DNA of 64,000 nucleotides from Hyperoodon ampullatus (lineage: Eukaryota > Chordata > Mammalia > Artiodactyla > Ziphiidae): positions 40,880,185 to 40,944,184 of the forward strand of contig OX457070.1 in NCBI GenBank assembly GCA_949752795.1, read 5' to 3'. The notes beneath the pieces were generated by a model that had not been told where the DNA came from, made no database searches, and worked only from the letters and a program-made list of their open reading frames with translations. This document shows positions 11,835-23,268 of this stretch, one piece after another (the stretch's first letter is position 1; each line of letters starts with the position of its first letter). The position numbers and the translations under genes were made by a program.

Positions 11835-11985
11835 AGTGCATTTTAATCACCTGGATCCTTTTCAAAGTGCAGATTTTGATTCAGTAGATTTTGTCTGGGA
11901 CCTGAGTCATTGCATTTTTATCAAGTCCCCAGGTGAAATCGGTGTGCTGGTTGTCTCCTGTTTGAGTAGCAAAGTTTGAGAAATC
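11835..11985. mobile_element. MER5-like hAT-Charlie DNA transposon relic
   Basis: Carries MER5A/B-type words in order: TTAATCACCTGGA, CAGATTTTGATTCAGTAG, GTCCCCAGGTGA, and a terminal AGCAAAGTTTGAGAA. The 5' terminal repeat is degraded. Non-autonomous relic with no coding capacity. Confidence 0.65.
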
Positions 11986-12237
11986 TTGTATTGACACCTC
12001 TAGTTCTCCATAAATAAAGTAATAGGTTAAACCTATGAAATAGTTAAATTACAGTACAGTAAAATGGTTAAACACTTTCTGAGGATCAAGTGAAGTCCAC
12101 TGTCTGGACTTTAAAAGATCATGATAACTTGTAGATTGGGTTATGGGAGCTGGTTCCAGGGGAAACAGGTGGGACAGATATAGTGCTGCTGGTTCTCATC
12201 CCCCTCCTCTAGTAATAAGGTCTTTTTCTTTTTTCCT

Positions 12238-12440
12238 TTCAACTTTACTGAGATACAGTTTACATAAGATGCACATAACCACTTCTTGAGGCTTACATGG
12301 TTGTAAATCCCCAGCATCCAGTATTAAGAAATTGATAACCAACGTTAATAAGTAAACATACTGAGCCACTATCAATCATATGGAACTCTGCACTTTTTCC
12401 CTCGTTTTTCCTATTGATCCCCTTCCCCTGGTGGGAATTA
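12238..12440 (-). mobile_element. Possible L1M 3' end fragment
   Basis: CAACTTTACTGAGATACAG followed by TTTACATAAGATGCACATAACC resembles an inverted L1M 3' UTR start. The similarity fades after about 50 bases. Confidence 0.4.
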
Positions 12441-14160
12441 GCAAGAAACAGGACTGTGCATCTCTAAGAACCCCTTTTGTCAGTTTCCTTTTTGAGAAGG
12501 AAAAGAGTATAAAGTTAGCACTGAGCTTTTCTGGAACTGTTGTCGTGGGGTTGGTAATGCAACACATTGGGGAGAACCTGGCGAGTCAGGTCAGGGATTT
12601 ATGTTGAAAGACAAGGGGTAGGCAGAAGGATGCCAGGAGCCAGAGCTGGGGTTGGGGAGTGGATTCCCCAACAGATGGACAAGGCCCACAAAGGTGAGAG
12701 CCACCCCAAAGCTGCATGGGGTAAACTGAAGGCAAATTTGGACCTTAAACACTGACCTCATTCATGGTGTGTGTATGTGTGTGTGTTTTCCCTTGATTAT
12801 AACAGTAAATCATGTTCCATGTAGAAAATGTGGAAATGCTAGAAAAATTTTTAAAAAGCCTATTATAAATCATATCATATACTAACAATATTGCATAAGA
12901 ATATATCACCTTTACCACTACATCTATCTATCGTTGCGGTTTTAAAACAAATTATTCTCTTTTTTGGGGGGTGAGAATTTAAAGTCTTAAATGTTATGAA
13001 ATGTAGGACCCTTCAAGAAGTGAAGTTAATGAAGCATATGGTAACTGTGAGTTGTCCAGATCTAGAGAGAGAAGCACAGGGCTTTGGGTTTTTGTGTTTC
13101 GTCTTCTGCCAAAGTCTGTTTGGGGAGAAGTGGGGAAACACCACTTAGGGCAGTGTTGACCTGCTAGCCCAGATTTCACCAATAAGCTTGACCACATTTC
13201 TGCCCAGTCTGGGGACTCAGACACAGGTATGTAGTTGATATAAAATGTTAAACTCTACTTGAGTAATATTGCGTTAGAATAGTGGTTCATATTTTTCTTT
13301 CCTTAAACTAGAAAATATCATATGGAATCCAGACAAAAGTTGACCAACATGTCTAAAAAGAACAGATGTTCCTAACCATTACTTTGAACATTTATTCTCC
13401 TAGAATATTAGCTGCAAAGGTAATATAATCCTGGATATTTTTTTCATGTTTGGATTTTTTTGGCTGTCCATGAAAATGAATTGTTGCTGTTATTTATGAT
13501 CATTGATGTTAAAGGAAAACACTATTTTATAAACCTTGAAGCTTTTCTTATGTTTTATAATTTATAACTAAAATTTGTGAAAGTCCCAGACTAGGTTAAT
13601 GATCAAACTGTTAAAGCATGACTCCACGGGATGCCTGGCCTCTTACAAAGATATTTAGTGCTAAATTTATAAGTTTCTCTTTTGTGAAACACCAAAAGGG
13701 TCATTTTCAAGTGAGAAACCTTTCTAATCTCAATTTTGCTATCTGAGAATCACGTAAGTGTTGCCCAGTTCAAGGGCGTACATTATATTCAATCCCAAGT
13801 AACATAATTCACACTCTTTTTCTAATACTAGAGTGTCTGTTCTTTTCTTCGAAAAAATGTTACACAATATAGCTGATGACATACAGCTCCCAGTGCAAAC
13901 CTTACCACTGATGCGGGATTACTGGATAGATTTTTGGAATGTGAGCTCTCAGAGGGCAGCTGGAAAGATGGATGTGCCCTCTTAGTTCCTTTGGTTTCCT
14001 AGGAAGTTGGTGTGTAGGGTGGAGATTCACCATGCCTGTCTACTTCAGAGAAATGTTCATAATACATCTTTCATTTCTCAAGACATTACTCCTGTGCTTA
14101 TTAGATAAATGGAGTTTTTCCTGTGCCAGTGAGAATTCACCATACTTACTTAGATAATGC
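12441..14160. other. Non-repeat DNA, nothing recognised
   Basis: Overlapping short frames at 12380-12755 and 12994-13224 show no family resemblance. A short GTGTGTGTATGTGTGTGTG run lies near 12766. No RNA gene recognised. Confidence 0.5.
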
Positions 14161-14167
14161 ACAGATT

Positions 14168-14187
14168 TCTTTCTTTCTTTCTTTTTA
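14168..14187. repeat. Short (TTTC)n tract
   Basis: Four TTTC units directly left of a MER58-like relic. Confidence 0.8.
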
Positions 14188-14305
14188 TTGGAACACAGTG
14201 ATCCTCATTCATTTATTGTCTGTGGCTGCTTTTGAACTAAAAAGGCAGAGTTTGGTAGTTGAGATAGAGACCACATGGACTGTAAAGCCTAAAATACCCA
14301 CTCCT
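14186..14305. mobile_element. MER58-like hAT-Charlie relic, partial
   Basis: TTATTGGAACACAGTG, CATTCATTTATTGTCTGTGG, CTGCTTTTGAAC, AGAGACCACATGGAC and TAAAGCCTAAAATA occur in family order. The same words appear in the better-preserved copy at 42119-42322. Terminal repeats are missing here. Confidence 0.6.
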
Positions 14306-14959
14306 GCTACCGAAGGATGGTGTAGAGGAGCTATTATTGGGCCATCCACTCCTTCACCTATTCAGCCAATATCCATCCAGCAAATATTTGGGGGATTCAT
14401 TATATGAGCCAATGGAAGGAGAAGAGAATCTTGACTGCCCTTCTGCTAATATGCTGGTGAGATACCCTGAACCACATTTCAGGTGAAAACATTTAAATTT
14501 AGAGGTAAAATAAAACTTTAAAATTATATTGCAAGCTAGCAAGACAATTCGATCTCCTCAGAATCCAAAAATAATGTGATGGTGGGAATCCAGAAGGACA
14601 CACTAATACTAATGCTGATCTTTGCCTAGGAGGCCTTTGCACCACTAGTGATCTTGACCTTTGCTTTGGATGTCTTTGCAAGGTGCACAGGACTTGAAAC
14701 AAATCTACTGCTGACATAAGGCAGGAGGGCTTTTGGGAGCCTGTTACATGACTCTGGTAACGTAAAGTGCTACACTTTCAGTTTAAGAGTGAATTAGGAA
14801 TAAACTTTCATAAACAGGAGGAATTTTCTATACAAACTTTGGTGATAGGTGGCAGGGCATCTCTGAGACTTTGTAGCACAAGCTGGCCTTGTTTGGACCT
14901 GAATTAATGTATCCTCTGTGGAAAAACAAAAAACAAAACAAATAGGAAAAGCTCATGCA
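14306..14959. other. Non-repeat DNA
   Basis: No feature recognised apart from an AAAAACAAAACAAA run near 14923. Confidence 0.45.
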
Positions 14960-16210
14960 AAGAATTTATTTTAAAATAGGACCTCATTTAATGGTCTGGG
15001 ACTTCATGGAGGTAAACAGAAGTCCACTTTAAAGGAAATTAGTCTCAAATCAAGCCTCAAAGAATTCCAAAAGATAAAGTTACAAGGGAGAAAAGCACAT
15101 AATCAAAAATTAAAACTCATACATACACACAAGGAAATAAATCACCATGAAAGAGAGCCAACAGAAACAAGGCATAGCAATATTAAATCTGAAAAGACTT
15201 TAGATAATTTATATAAATATAAAATAAAAATAAAATATTATACAAGTATAAAATACAAATATGTTTAAAATTTAAAGATGGGTAGGAAAATATGAATAAA
15301 AACTACACAATGATCAGATTTTAAACATCTGACTAACAATATAATATTCACAATTTTTTTTAAATTTCAAAAGATGAGTTAAATAGCAAACTATACAGAA
15401 GTTAAAAAACATATTAGGGAAATGAAATATCTGAGGAAATTACCCAGAATACAGCACAGAAAGACAAAAGGATAAAAAATATGGAAGTTGATGTGTAATA
15501 AGGGAAAAAGCACCACATATATCTAACTGGATTCCCAGAGGGAAGAATTGAATGGAAAGCAGTATGGCTTAGAGAAATGATGGTCAGGAGTTTCCAGAAT
15601 TGATGGAAAACACTTAATTTTCAGATTTGAAAGTCTCAAAGGATAAATAATCTTAAATCCAAACCTGCGGAATACTGACACAGAAAATGTATAAAAAAAA
15701 CACTCAGCAAGTGAAAGCAGTTCACACACAAAAAAAAGTTGATTAGACTGAATTGACATTGCAGTTAATAATGGAAGGTGAAAGAAAGTATGGAATTGTA
15801 TCTTTAAAGTGCATACAGAAAATAACTGTCTATCTAGAATTATACATCTAGAAAACTTTTCCAAAAAAGCGGCAACATGAAGAAAGTTTCAGAAAAATAT
15901 GAGCTGAGAGAGTTTATCACCAGTAGTCCCTTCCCAAAGGGAATTCTAAAATAGGTCCTTTAGGAAGGAGATCAATCCCATTTGAAGTGTAAGATTAAAA
16001 AAGAGAGAGAGAGGAGGGGAGGGAGAGGGAAATTCTATGTGGAAAAATCTAAACAAACATAGACTATATAAGTCCAATTTGAAGGAATAATTAAACAAAA
16101 TATTATCATAAAAATAGTATTTGTCTGGAGAAGGTGATTGAAGTTAAAGTGTTCCAAGTTTCTTATAAAGTTTGGGGGGAATTTAAAAAGATTGGTTATC
16201 TTCAGGTTTT
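14960..16210 (+). mobile_element. Ancient L1M relic, ORF1 side
   Basis: A-rich sense-strand sequence with ORF1-type words: GAAATATCTGAGGAAATTACC, CTGGATTCCCAGAGGGAAGA, TTTCCAGAATTGATGGAAAA, GAAAATAACTGTCTATCTAG, GAGAGAGTTTATCACCAGTAG and AAATCTAAACAAACATAGAC. The reading frame is destroyed. It continues after the inserted elements (18081 onward) with ORF2-like and 3' UTR-like sequence. A half-L1 (HAL1) origin for this part is an alternative. Confidence 0.6.
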
Positions 16211-16416
16211 TTTTTTTTTTTTTTTTGCGGTACACGGGCCTCTCACTGTTAAGGCCTCTCCCGTTGCGGAGTACAGGCTCCGGACGCGCAGGCTCAGCGG
16301 CCATGGCTCACGGGCCCAGCCACTCCGTGGCATGTGGGATCTTCCCAGACCGGGGCACAAATCCGTGTCCCCTGCATCGGCAGGCGGACTCAACCACTGC
16401 ACCACTAGGGAAGCCC
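16211..16416 (-). mobile_element. CHR-type SINE with perfect TSD
   Basis: Bounded by TATCTTCAGGTTTT at 16197-16210 and 16417-16430, a perfect 14-bp TSD. The B-box region is damaged (CACAAATCCGTG on the plus strand), and a 2-base loss lies after the A-box (GGTTGAGTCC instead of GGTTGAGAGTCC). This copy is probably transcriptionally dead. Confidence 0.96.
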
Positions 16417-16537
16417 TATCTTCAGGTTTTAAATTAAGTATGCTTCTTAAAGTTAATAAGGAAGCCACAAAAAGATAAAATGTATAGCTCTCAAATTATT
16501 ATATGGAAAATTACAATGTGGGAAATATCAATACCAA

Positions 16538-17755
16538 TTGTACTGGTGCAAAGACAGAAATATAGATCAATGGTACAGGATAGGAAACCCAGAGATAAAC
16601 CCATGCACATATAGTCACCTAATTTACAACAAAGGAGGCAAGAACGTACAATGGAGAAAAGACAGCCTCTTCAATAAGTGGTGCTGGGAAAACTGGGCAG
16701 CTACATGGAAAAGAATGAAATTAGAACACTACTTACCACCATACCCAAAATAAACTCCAAATGGATTAAAGACCTAAATGTAAGACTATAAAACTCTTAG
16801 GGGATAACATAGGAAAAACACTCTTTGACATAAACCACGGCAAGATCTTTTTTGATCCACCTCCTAGAGTAATGGAAATAAAAACAAAAATAAACAAGTG
16901 GGACCTAATGAAACTTAAAAGCTTTTGCACAGCAAAGGAAACCATAAACAAGACGAAAAGACAACCCTTTTGGGAGAAAATATTTGCAAATGAAACAACG
17001 GACAAAGGAAGGATTAATCTCCAAAATATAAAAACAGCTTTTGGAGCTCAATATCAAAAATACAATTAAATTAAACCACTAAAACCATTAAAAAATGGTT
17101 AGAAGACCTAAATCGACATTTCACCAAAGAAGACATACGTATGGCCAAGAGGCACATGAAAAGATGCTCAACATCACTAATTATTAGAAAAATGCATATC
17201 AAAACTACAATGAGGTATCACTTCACACTAGTCAGAATGGCCATTATCAAAAAATCTAGAAACAATAAATGCTGGAAACGGTGTGGTGAAAAAGGAACCC
17301 TCCTGCACTGTTGGTGGGAATGTAAATTGATACAGCCACTATGGAGAACAGTATGGAGGTTCCTTAAAAAACTAAAAATAGAACTACCATATGACCCAGC
17401 AGTCCCACTACTGGGCATATACCCTGAGAAAACCATAATTCAAAAAGATACATGTACCACAATGTTCATTGCAGCTCTATTTACAATAACTAGGACGTGG
17501 AACCAACCTAAATGTCCATCAACAGATGAATGGATAAAGAAGATGTGGCACATATATACAATGAAATATTACTCAACCATAAGAAGAAACAAAATTGAGT
17601 TATTTGTAGTGAGGTGGATGGACCTAGAGTCTGTCATACAGAGTGAAGTAAGTCAGAAAGAGAACAACAAATACTGTATGCTAACACATATATATGGAAT
17701 CTTAAAAAAAAAAGGTACTGATGAACCTAACGGCAGGGCAGGAATAAAGATGTAG
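16538..17755 (+). pseudogene. LINE-1 ORF2 C-terminal fragment
   Basis: Three open pieces (16538-16753, 16872-17069, 17141-17755) cover the region after the reverse transcriptase domain, including the cysteine-rich zone ([19 protein letters not shown] type; here [20 protein letters not shown] around 17268-17325) and the [13 protein letters not shown] block. Stops and shifts separate the pieces, and endonuclease and RT domains are absent. It cannot encode an active protein. Confidence 0.9.
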
Positions 17756-17785
17756 ACATGTAGACATAGAGAATGGACTTGAGGA

Positions 17786-17822
17786 CATGGGGCGGGGGCG
17801 AGGAGAGGAGAGCTGGGGCGAA
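17786..17822 (+). other. G-rich polypurine tract of L1 3' UTR
   Basis: Four runs of three or more G in ATGGGGCGGGGGCGAGGAGA and the following GGAGAGCTGGGGCG. The third loop is long, so only a weak G-quadruplex is expected. Human L1 3' UTRs have an analogous conserved G-rich tract. Confidence 0.6.
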
Positions 17823-18080
17823 GTGAGAATCGCATCGACAAATATACACTACCGAATGTAAAATAGATAGCTAGTGGGAAGCAGCAGCACAGCACAGGGA
17901 GATAAGCTCAGTGCTTTGTGATGACCTAGAGGGGTGGTATAGGGAAGATGGGAGTGAGGCTCAAGAGGGAGGGTATATGGGGACATGTGTATGCATACGG
18001 CTGATTCACCTCGTTGTACAACAGAAACTAACACAGTATTGTGAAGTAAATATACTCCAATAAAGATCTATTAAAAAAAA

Positions 18081-20320
18081 GAAGTCAAATAGGTAAAAAA
18101 AAGAACAGAAAAAAAGGGATAAAAATGAAACACCAACTAAGAAAATGTATATGTAATCATAATACGGATGAACTAAACCTTTCAGTTAAAAGCCAAAATG
18201 AATTAAACTCATTTGGAAGACAGATGATTAGAGAATGAAAAATTCATCCTTTTTTAGAAAGATAATAATAGGACATTAGTGACACCTCTTTGCTGCCAAA
18301 CTTGAGACAAACATGAAAATGGCAAATTTCTAGCATAAATTACCAAAACAGGAAAAAAAAACATACAAATGCTCTATATCCATTAAAAAATTGTATCAGT
18401 AGTTAATGTCCTCAAAAATCACCATTACCCCATCACTTTATTGAAATATTTTACTAAAGCTTTAAGGAATGGAAAATTCCAATCCTATAAAATTCATTCA
18501 GATGAGAGAAAAAAAGAGTCTACTGCTCAACTTATATTTTTGAGACAAAGACAGTATTTTTTTTAAAAAAAAGGACCATTACAGTCCGATTTCACCAAGA
18601 ACTTAGATTTAAAAACTTGAAGTATTAGCAGAATGAATCAACCAGTGTATCAGTATTATATGGTAAGCAAAATTTATCTTAATAGGAATGTAACATTGGC
18701 ACAGCATCAGAAAACAATGGGATCATCATATAGGTCCAAAAACTTACTTGACACAGTTCAATAATAAATAATGATAAAATTTCTTAGCAGAGAAGGTGAA
18801 AAAGAAACTTTCTTAACCAGCTAAAGAGTTGCTGACTCTTTATATGCTGAATATTTGCTGAATATTTCACCATATTTAATGGTGAAATATTGAAAGCTTT
18901 ATCATAATTTGGGGGTGGGTGTATGGAACTGGCTAATGTAATTTTAATGTCTATGAAAAGCAAGGGCAAGAAAAGCCAAGATATTTCTGCAGAGGAAGGA
19001 CGAGGTTGAGGGACATGTCCTACCAGATATTAATTCTTATTATAAAGTTAGGTTAATTAAGATATTTGTTGTTTTAATGGGTTTAGCCAAATAGGCCAGT
19101 GAACCAGGAGAGTCCAGAAACAGACCCACACTTTGTTTAATACAGAACTGGCATTGCAGATCAGTGGGGGAAAGTATTGGTTGTGTGAATTGTGCTGAGC
19201 CAACTCTTTGTCAGCATGGGAAAGAAGAAATATTTTCCTTACCTCTCATACCATATACAAAGATCAGGCCTGTGCATTAAAAATATTAAATGTGAAAGGC
19301 AATTTCTGATCTTTTGGAAGATAATGGAGACTATATTTATGCCCTTGGCTTAGGAAAGATTTCTTAATGAAAAAAAAATTAACAAACTACAAAGGCAAAT
19401 TTTATTTCACAAAAATTACAAATATTTATCAGTAGATGTTACAAAAGTGAAAATAGACTAAAACCAGGAAGAATGTACTAACAACATATACGTGCAGTGG
19501 CAAGGGATTAGAATCTGTAATATACAAAGATATTCTACAAATTTGTATTTAAAAGCCAAATAATGCCAAAGAAAAGATGGACAAATGATTTGGATGTGCA
19601 CTTCACATTAAAGGATCCGTGACTTGCAAGTAAACAGCAGATGTTTGACTTTATTAGCAGTCATGAAAATACAAATTGAAATGGCAATGAGATAGCATTT
19701 ATAGTTACCAGATTGGTAAAAGTTAAACAAAAAATCTACAATATCTTGTTTTGGTAGCAATGTGGAGCAGTGGGAACTCTCATACAATGTATTTGGGAAT
19801 GAAAATAGTTAAAACCACCTTAGAAATCATTCTGTATTATGTAATAAAGTGGAACATGCAAATTCCCTACAGTGGAGCAGTATGTACCCCAAAGAAATGC
19901 TGTACCTGTGCACCTGGAGACAGGTAAAATAATGCATAGATACCTTGTATATAATAGCAAGAAAGTAGAAAATATCCCAGATGTCCATTGATAGTGGAAG
20001 GGATAAATGAATTTTGGTATTTTTATGAAATGCAATATGATACAGCAATGAAAATGAATATGCTACAACTACGTGCATTATCACAATTAAATCTAAAAAG
20101 CATAATATTTAATGGACAAAAGAAGGCAAAAATTACGTCCAATATGATTTCACGTATAAAACAAAACAATATGCAAAATCGAACAAGATAGTAATTAGAA
20201 TAAACTACAAATTAGGTAAGGGAATGATACGGACTAAACTCAGGATGGTGGTTACCTCTGAGTGTGGGCCACTGATGGAGATGTGATCAAGGAGATGGCA
20301 TCAAAAACACCAGTAATAAT
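18081..20320 (+). mobile_element. Ancient L1M relic, ORF2 to 3' UTR side
   Basis: Sense-strand L1 sequence resumes after the inserted young L1: RT-region words near 18560-18720, the C-terminal region (GATGGACAAATGATTTGGATG, TAGCAATGTGGAGCAGTGGG, CCAGATGTCCATTGATAG), then a 3' UTR word GGTGGTTACCTCTGAGTG at 20248. Highly decayed and internally deleted. Interrupted again at 20321 by a CHR SINE. Confidence 0.7.
18846..18891. repeat. Direct duplication plus perfect hairpin
   Basis: GCTGAATATTT is repeated at 18846 and 18857, and the second copy flows into a perfect 13-bp inverted repeat, AATATTTCACCAT (18861-18873) and ATGGTGAAATATT (18879-18891), with a 5-base loop ATTTA. It lies within the old L1M relic and is not part of the L1 consensus as I recall it. 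Confidence 0.85.
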
Positions 20321-20539
20321 GGGCTTTCCTGGTGGCGCAGTGGTTGAGGTTGTCTGCCTGCCGATGCAGGGGACACGGGTTCGTGCCCCGGTCCGGGAAG
20401 ATCCCACATACCGCAGAGCGGCTGGGCCCGTGAGCCACGGCCGCTGAGCCTGCGCGTCCGGAGCCTGCGCTCCGCAACGGGAGAGGCCACAACAGTGAGA
20501 GGCCCGCGTACCACAAAAAAAAAACAAAAAACAAAAAAC
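20321..20539 (+). mobile_element. CHR-type SINE with perfect TSD
   Basis: Flanked by AAAACACCAGTAAT at 20304-20317 and 20540-20553. The body is CpG-rich (CCGCTGAGCCTGCGCGTCC), so it is a young copy. The tail is A-rich with regular C interruptions. A small rearrangement (GAGGTTGTCTGCC for GAGAGTCCGCC) follows the A-box. Confidence 0.96.
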
Positions 20540-20709
20540 AAAACACCAGTAATGTTATTTTTTATTTTTATTTTTATTTTTTTCAGTAATGTTATTTTGA
20601 AGCTGGGTGGTGACCCACGTGTGGCTGCCTGTTGTATAGCTCTTTTTCATTCATATGTATTCATTAACTATTCTTCAGTGTATGTTTAATTTAAAAAAGG
20701 AAAAAAAAA
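20540..20709 (+). mobile_element. Terminal part of the ancient L1M 3' UTR
   Basis: GAAGCTGGGTGGTGACCCAC and TTCTTCAGTGTATGTTTAAT match the final L1M(E) 3' UTR layout, ending in an A-rich tail near 20700. At the left end CAGTAATGTTATTTT occurs twice (20547 and 20584) around a (TTTTTA)n stretch. Confidence 0.6.
20547..20598. repeat. Short duplication around (TTTTTA)n
   Basis: CAGTAATGTTATTTT repeats with a 37-base period and TTTTTA units between. The duplicated word overlaps the TSD of the SINE immediately to the left. Confidence 0.85.
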
Positions 20710-21682
20710 TCTCTGCTTAGTATTTGAATATTCAGTACTTCCAGTTATAGTCTATACTGCTATATGTGTGCTTCTGTAACATTAATTAGCTGTTACACAA
20801 TTTGTAAATATGGGAATGAGATCTGCTTAGAATGGAAATTATGTGGGTTCATGTGCAATTCGTATTTTGCACCAGCAAGTAACAACATTTAGACTCGAAG
20901 TACACTAACACAGCTGAGCACGTAAGGCGTGGAGGAGAAGAGTACTGTCCATCATGTCCACTGACTGCAAGTTCTTTGTCTGGCTCACTTGCCCATGTGC
21001 TCTGTCTTGGATGAGCTAATTGAACAATTTTCCTGTGTACATTTTGTTCCTTTTCACATCATTCAGCAGCCTGAAGCTTTCCTTATGCTCCCTTCCATCA
21101 AGTTACCTTTACCCATAATTATTTAAAAGTAAAGTCCCATATTTGTCATAGTATTTCCTTATTTATTAGGTATTTAATGTCTTTTAAACTGTGCATGTAT
21201 TTTTAAAATTAGGATTTTTTAAATTGATGTGCTCTAGTTATAAGTTTCATGGGTTATAATCTTAAAATCTGTCAGTTTTACTGTCTGATTTTGTAGAACA
21301 TGAAGGTTATTATTTTCTAGACATAGGTTATATTTTCATAGAAATCCATGTTTCTGTTGGTTTTGATTAGATCAAGTCCTCTACAGGTAAAATAATAAAT
21401 TAATGTTTAATTAATAAAGTAACATTTATTAATAGATTAATAAAATCATTTACTGTTTGTCTACCACATGTACAATCCAATTAACCAATGCTAGATACTA
21501 AGGGAAACATAATTGAGCACATAACAATATTTGATCATAAATACGATAAAGCCTGCCTACAAAATAAAGGTTATATTATTAGTGATCAAGGTCCTGCAGA
21601 ATCTTGACCTAATCTACCTTTCCAGTCTCCTCTTCCTATGTTTGTCTTCCAGTTGCTCTCGCCTCCAGCCATATTGAGTTTA
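20710..21682. other. Unique non-coding DNA
   Basis: No repeat recognised and no open frame of note. Confidence 0.55.
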
Positions 21683-21900
21683 AAAGTTACAGTATAGTTG
21701 ATTTACAGTATTGTATTAGTTTCAGGTATACAACATCGTGATTCAATATTTTTATAGATTATACTCCATTTAAAGTTATTACAAAATAATGGCTATATTT
21801 CCCTGTGCTGTACAATATATCCTTGTTGCTTATTTATTTTATACACAGTATTTTGTGTCTCTTAATCCCCTACCCCTGTCTCACCCCTCCCCATAGTGAC
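21683..21900 (-). mobile_element. L1 3'-terminal fragment
   Basis: Inverse of an L1 terminus: TATAGTTGATTTACAGTATT, TTAGTTTCAGGTATACAACA, TTCCCTGTGCTGTACAATAT, TTGTTGCTTATTTATTTTAT and CTCACCCCTCCCC. This 3' UTR type differs from that of the long L1 at 42.5 kb. Confidence 0.85.
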
Positions 21901-22244
21901 TTATCTGTTCTTTACATACACACACACCATGAGGCTGAAAGGAGATAAGCAAATTGTAGGGCTGTAGCTTGCCAGTTCCTCTTTCATACTGCTGATAGTG
22001 TTAATTTACTACAATATTGTTCATATTATAAAAAAATTCACTTCTCCTGTTTTCAACCTTTAATAGTTCGACATAGCCAACACAATTAAGTATATATTCA
22101 TTGCACAGTGTCCACAGATCCTTCAGTATATGGTCCACACATCCTCCTCACTGACCCTATGCTTTAGTTACCTTCAACAGATACAGTGAGTGGGGTCAGT
22201 CTTCCTGAGTTCAATCCCAACATATCCTGCTTTCTTTTTCACCC

Positions 22245-22385
22245 TTCTTTGGCTCCCCATCTATGAAATGAGGCTAAAGTAGACCCTAACTCACTAGACT
22301 GCGGATTAATCATGCAATAAATATCATCGTTTGTCAAAGTGCCTCGCTCAGAGAAAATGCTCAAATAATGATAATGTTAGGTAAT
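22245..22385 (-). mobile_element. MIR fragment
   Basis: CTCCCCATCTATGAAATGAGG and AAAGTGCCTCGCTCAGAGAA fit an inverted MIR core and tail. Old and diverged. Confidence 0.55.
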
Positions 22386-22469
22386 GCTGTTTTTTTGTGG
22401 TTGCTGTTTTTATTATAACATCACCTTCATATGACTTCTAAGGCCTCAAAGAAACATTGGTGGTGTGTA

Positions 22470-22470
<1 letters not shown>

Positions 22471-22507
<37 letters not shown>

Positions 22508-22541
22508 TTATATATATATATACTTTATATATATATATATT
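22471..22541. repeat. (TA)n microsatellite
   Basis: Three TA blocks separated by GTTT and CTT interruptions. Palindromic by nature, so expected to be unstable in length. Confidence 0.95.
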
Positions 22542-22807
22542 AGTTTGATCTCTTTATAATACTATAAAGCCATGTATTCTTAAAAGTCTTAAAAGAATAC
22601 AAACATCAATTATATTTAACCGAAGTAGATATAACAATTTTTAAAATGCTTATCTCAAATGGTAACTTTAATATCTAGTTCTGGCTAGATACAATAAATA
22701 AATACAGTTATTGCATATCTGCTTTACCCTATGCAACATATAGTCGTTGAGTACTTGGTTTGTCTTATTCACTTTCCTGTGCCCCATAGAAGCTTGCAAA
22801 TTACCCC

Positions 22808-22975
22808 ATTCCAGCTGTGTACCTGCAGGCAAACTGGTCACCCCTGAGTCCAGTTTCTTTAACAGTAAATGGGAATAATGGTGCCTACTCCATAGAGCAG
22901 TGAGAATTAAGTGACACAATCTACTTAAAGCACAGCATATATTAAACATATAATAAATGGTGAGTGTTGGTTCTG
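22808..22975 (-). mobile_element. MIR element, inverted
   Basis: AGCTGTGTACCTGCAGGCAA, AGTTTCTTTAACAGTAAATG, GGGAATAATGGTGCCTACTC and AGAATTAAGTGACA align in order with an inverted MIR (core GTAAAATGGGGATAATA block). Confidence 0.8.
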
Positions 22976-23024
22976 GGCCTCTCATATCAAGCATGATGAC
23001 TATTGTTAACAATATTGCTTACTT

Positions 23025-23243
23025 GAAAGTTGCTAAGAGAATAGACCTTAAAAGTTCTCACCATGCAAACAGGCAAAAATTGGTAACTATATGAGGTGGT
23101 GGATGTGTTAACGATCCTTCTGTGGTTATCATTTTGCATTATACACATAGATCCTCACATTGTATACCTTAAACTTACACAGTGTTATATGTTGACTATA
23201 TCTCAGTGAAGCCTGTAAGAGTGCAAAAGAAAAAAAAAGAAAA
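23025..23243 (+). mobile_element. L1M(A/B)-type 3' terminus
   Basis: Sense-strand L1 end: AAATTGGTAACTATATGAGG, GGTGGATGTGTTAACGATCC, ATTGTATACCTTAAACTTAC, TATATGTTGACTATATCTCA, followed by an A-rich tail at 23224-23243. Confidence 0.8.
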
Positions 23244-23268
23244 CTGATTGGCTAAGAATTAATGAATA

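Larger units (their letters stand above)
16536..18080 (+). mobile_element. 5'-truncated cetartiodactyl-type LINE-1
   Basis: About 1.5 kb of L1 3' end in sense orientation: ORF2 C-terminal part (16536-17755), 3' UTR (17756-18072) with a G-rich polypurine segment, AATAAA-type signal at 18059 and an A-tail at 18073-18080. It begins abruptly inside ORF2 (TACTGGTGCAAAGACAGAAA), the usual outcome of aborted target-primed reverse transcription. It sits within the older L1M relic. No convincing TSD was found. Confidence 0.9.

Noticed and set aside
16480..18125. Target-site duplication for the young L1 3' fragment
   Set aside because: Only A-rich chance similarities were found between the two flanks. 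A 5' truncation with small deletion or inversion would hide the true TSD.
20321..20539. CHR SINE annotated as a functional tRNA gene
   Set aside because: Although tRNA-derived with A- and B-box words, no cloverleaf with a usable anticodon arm is formed. It is a retroposon.
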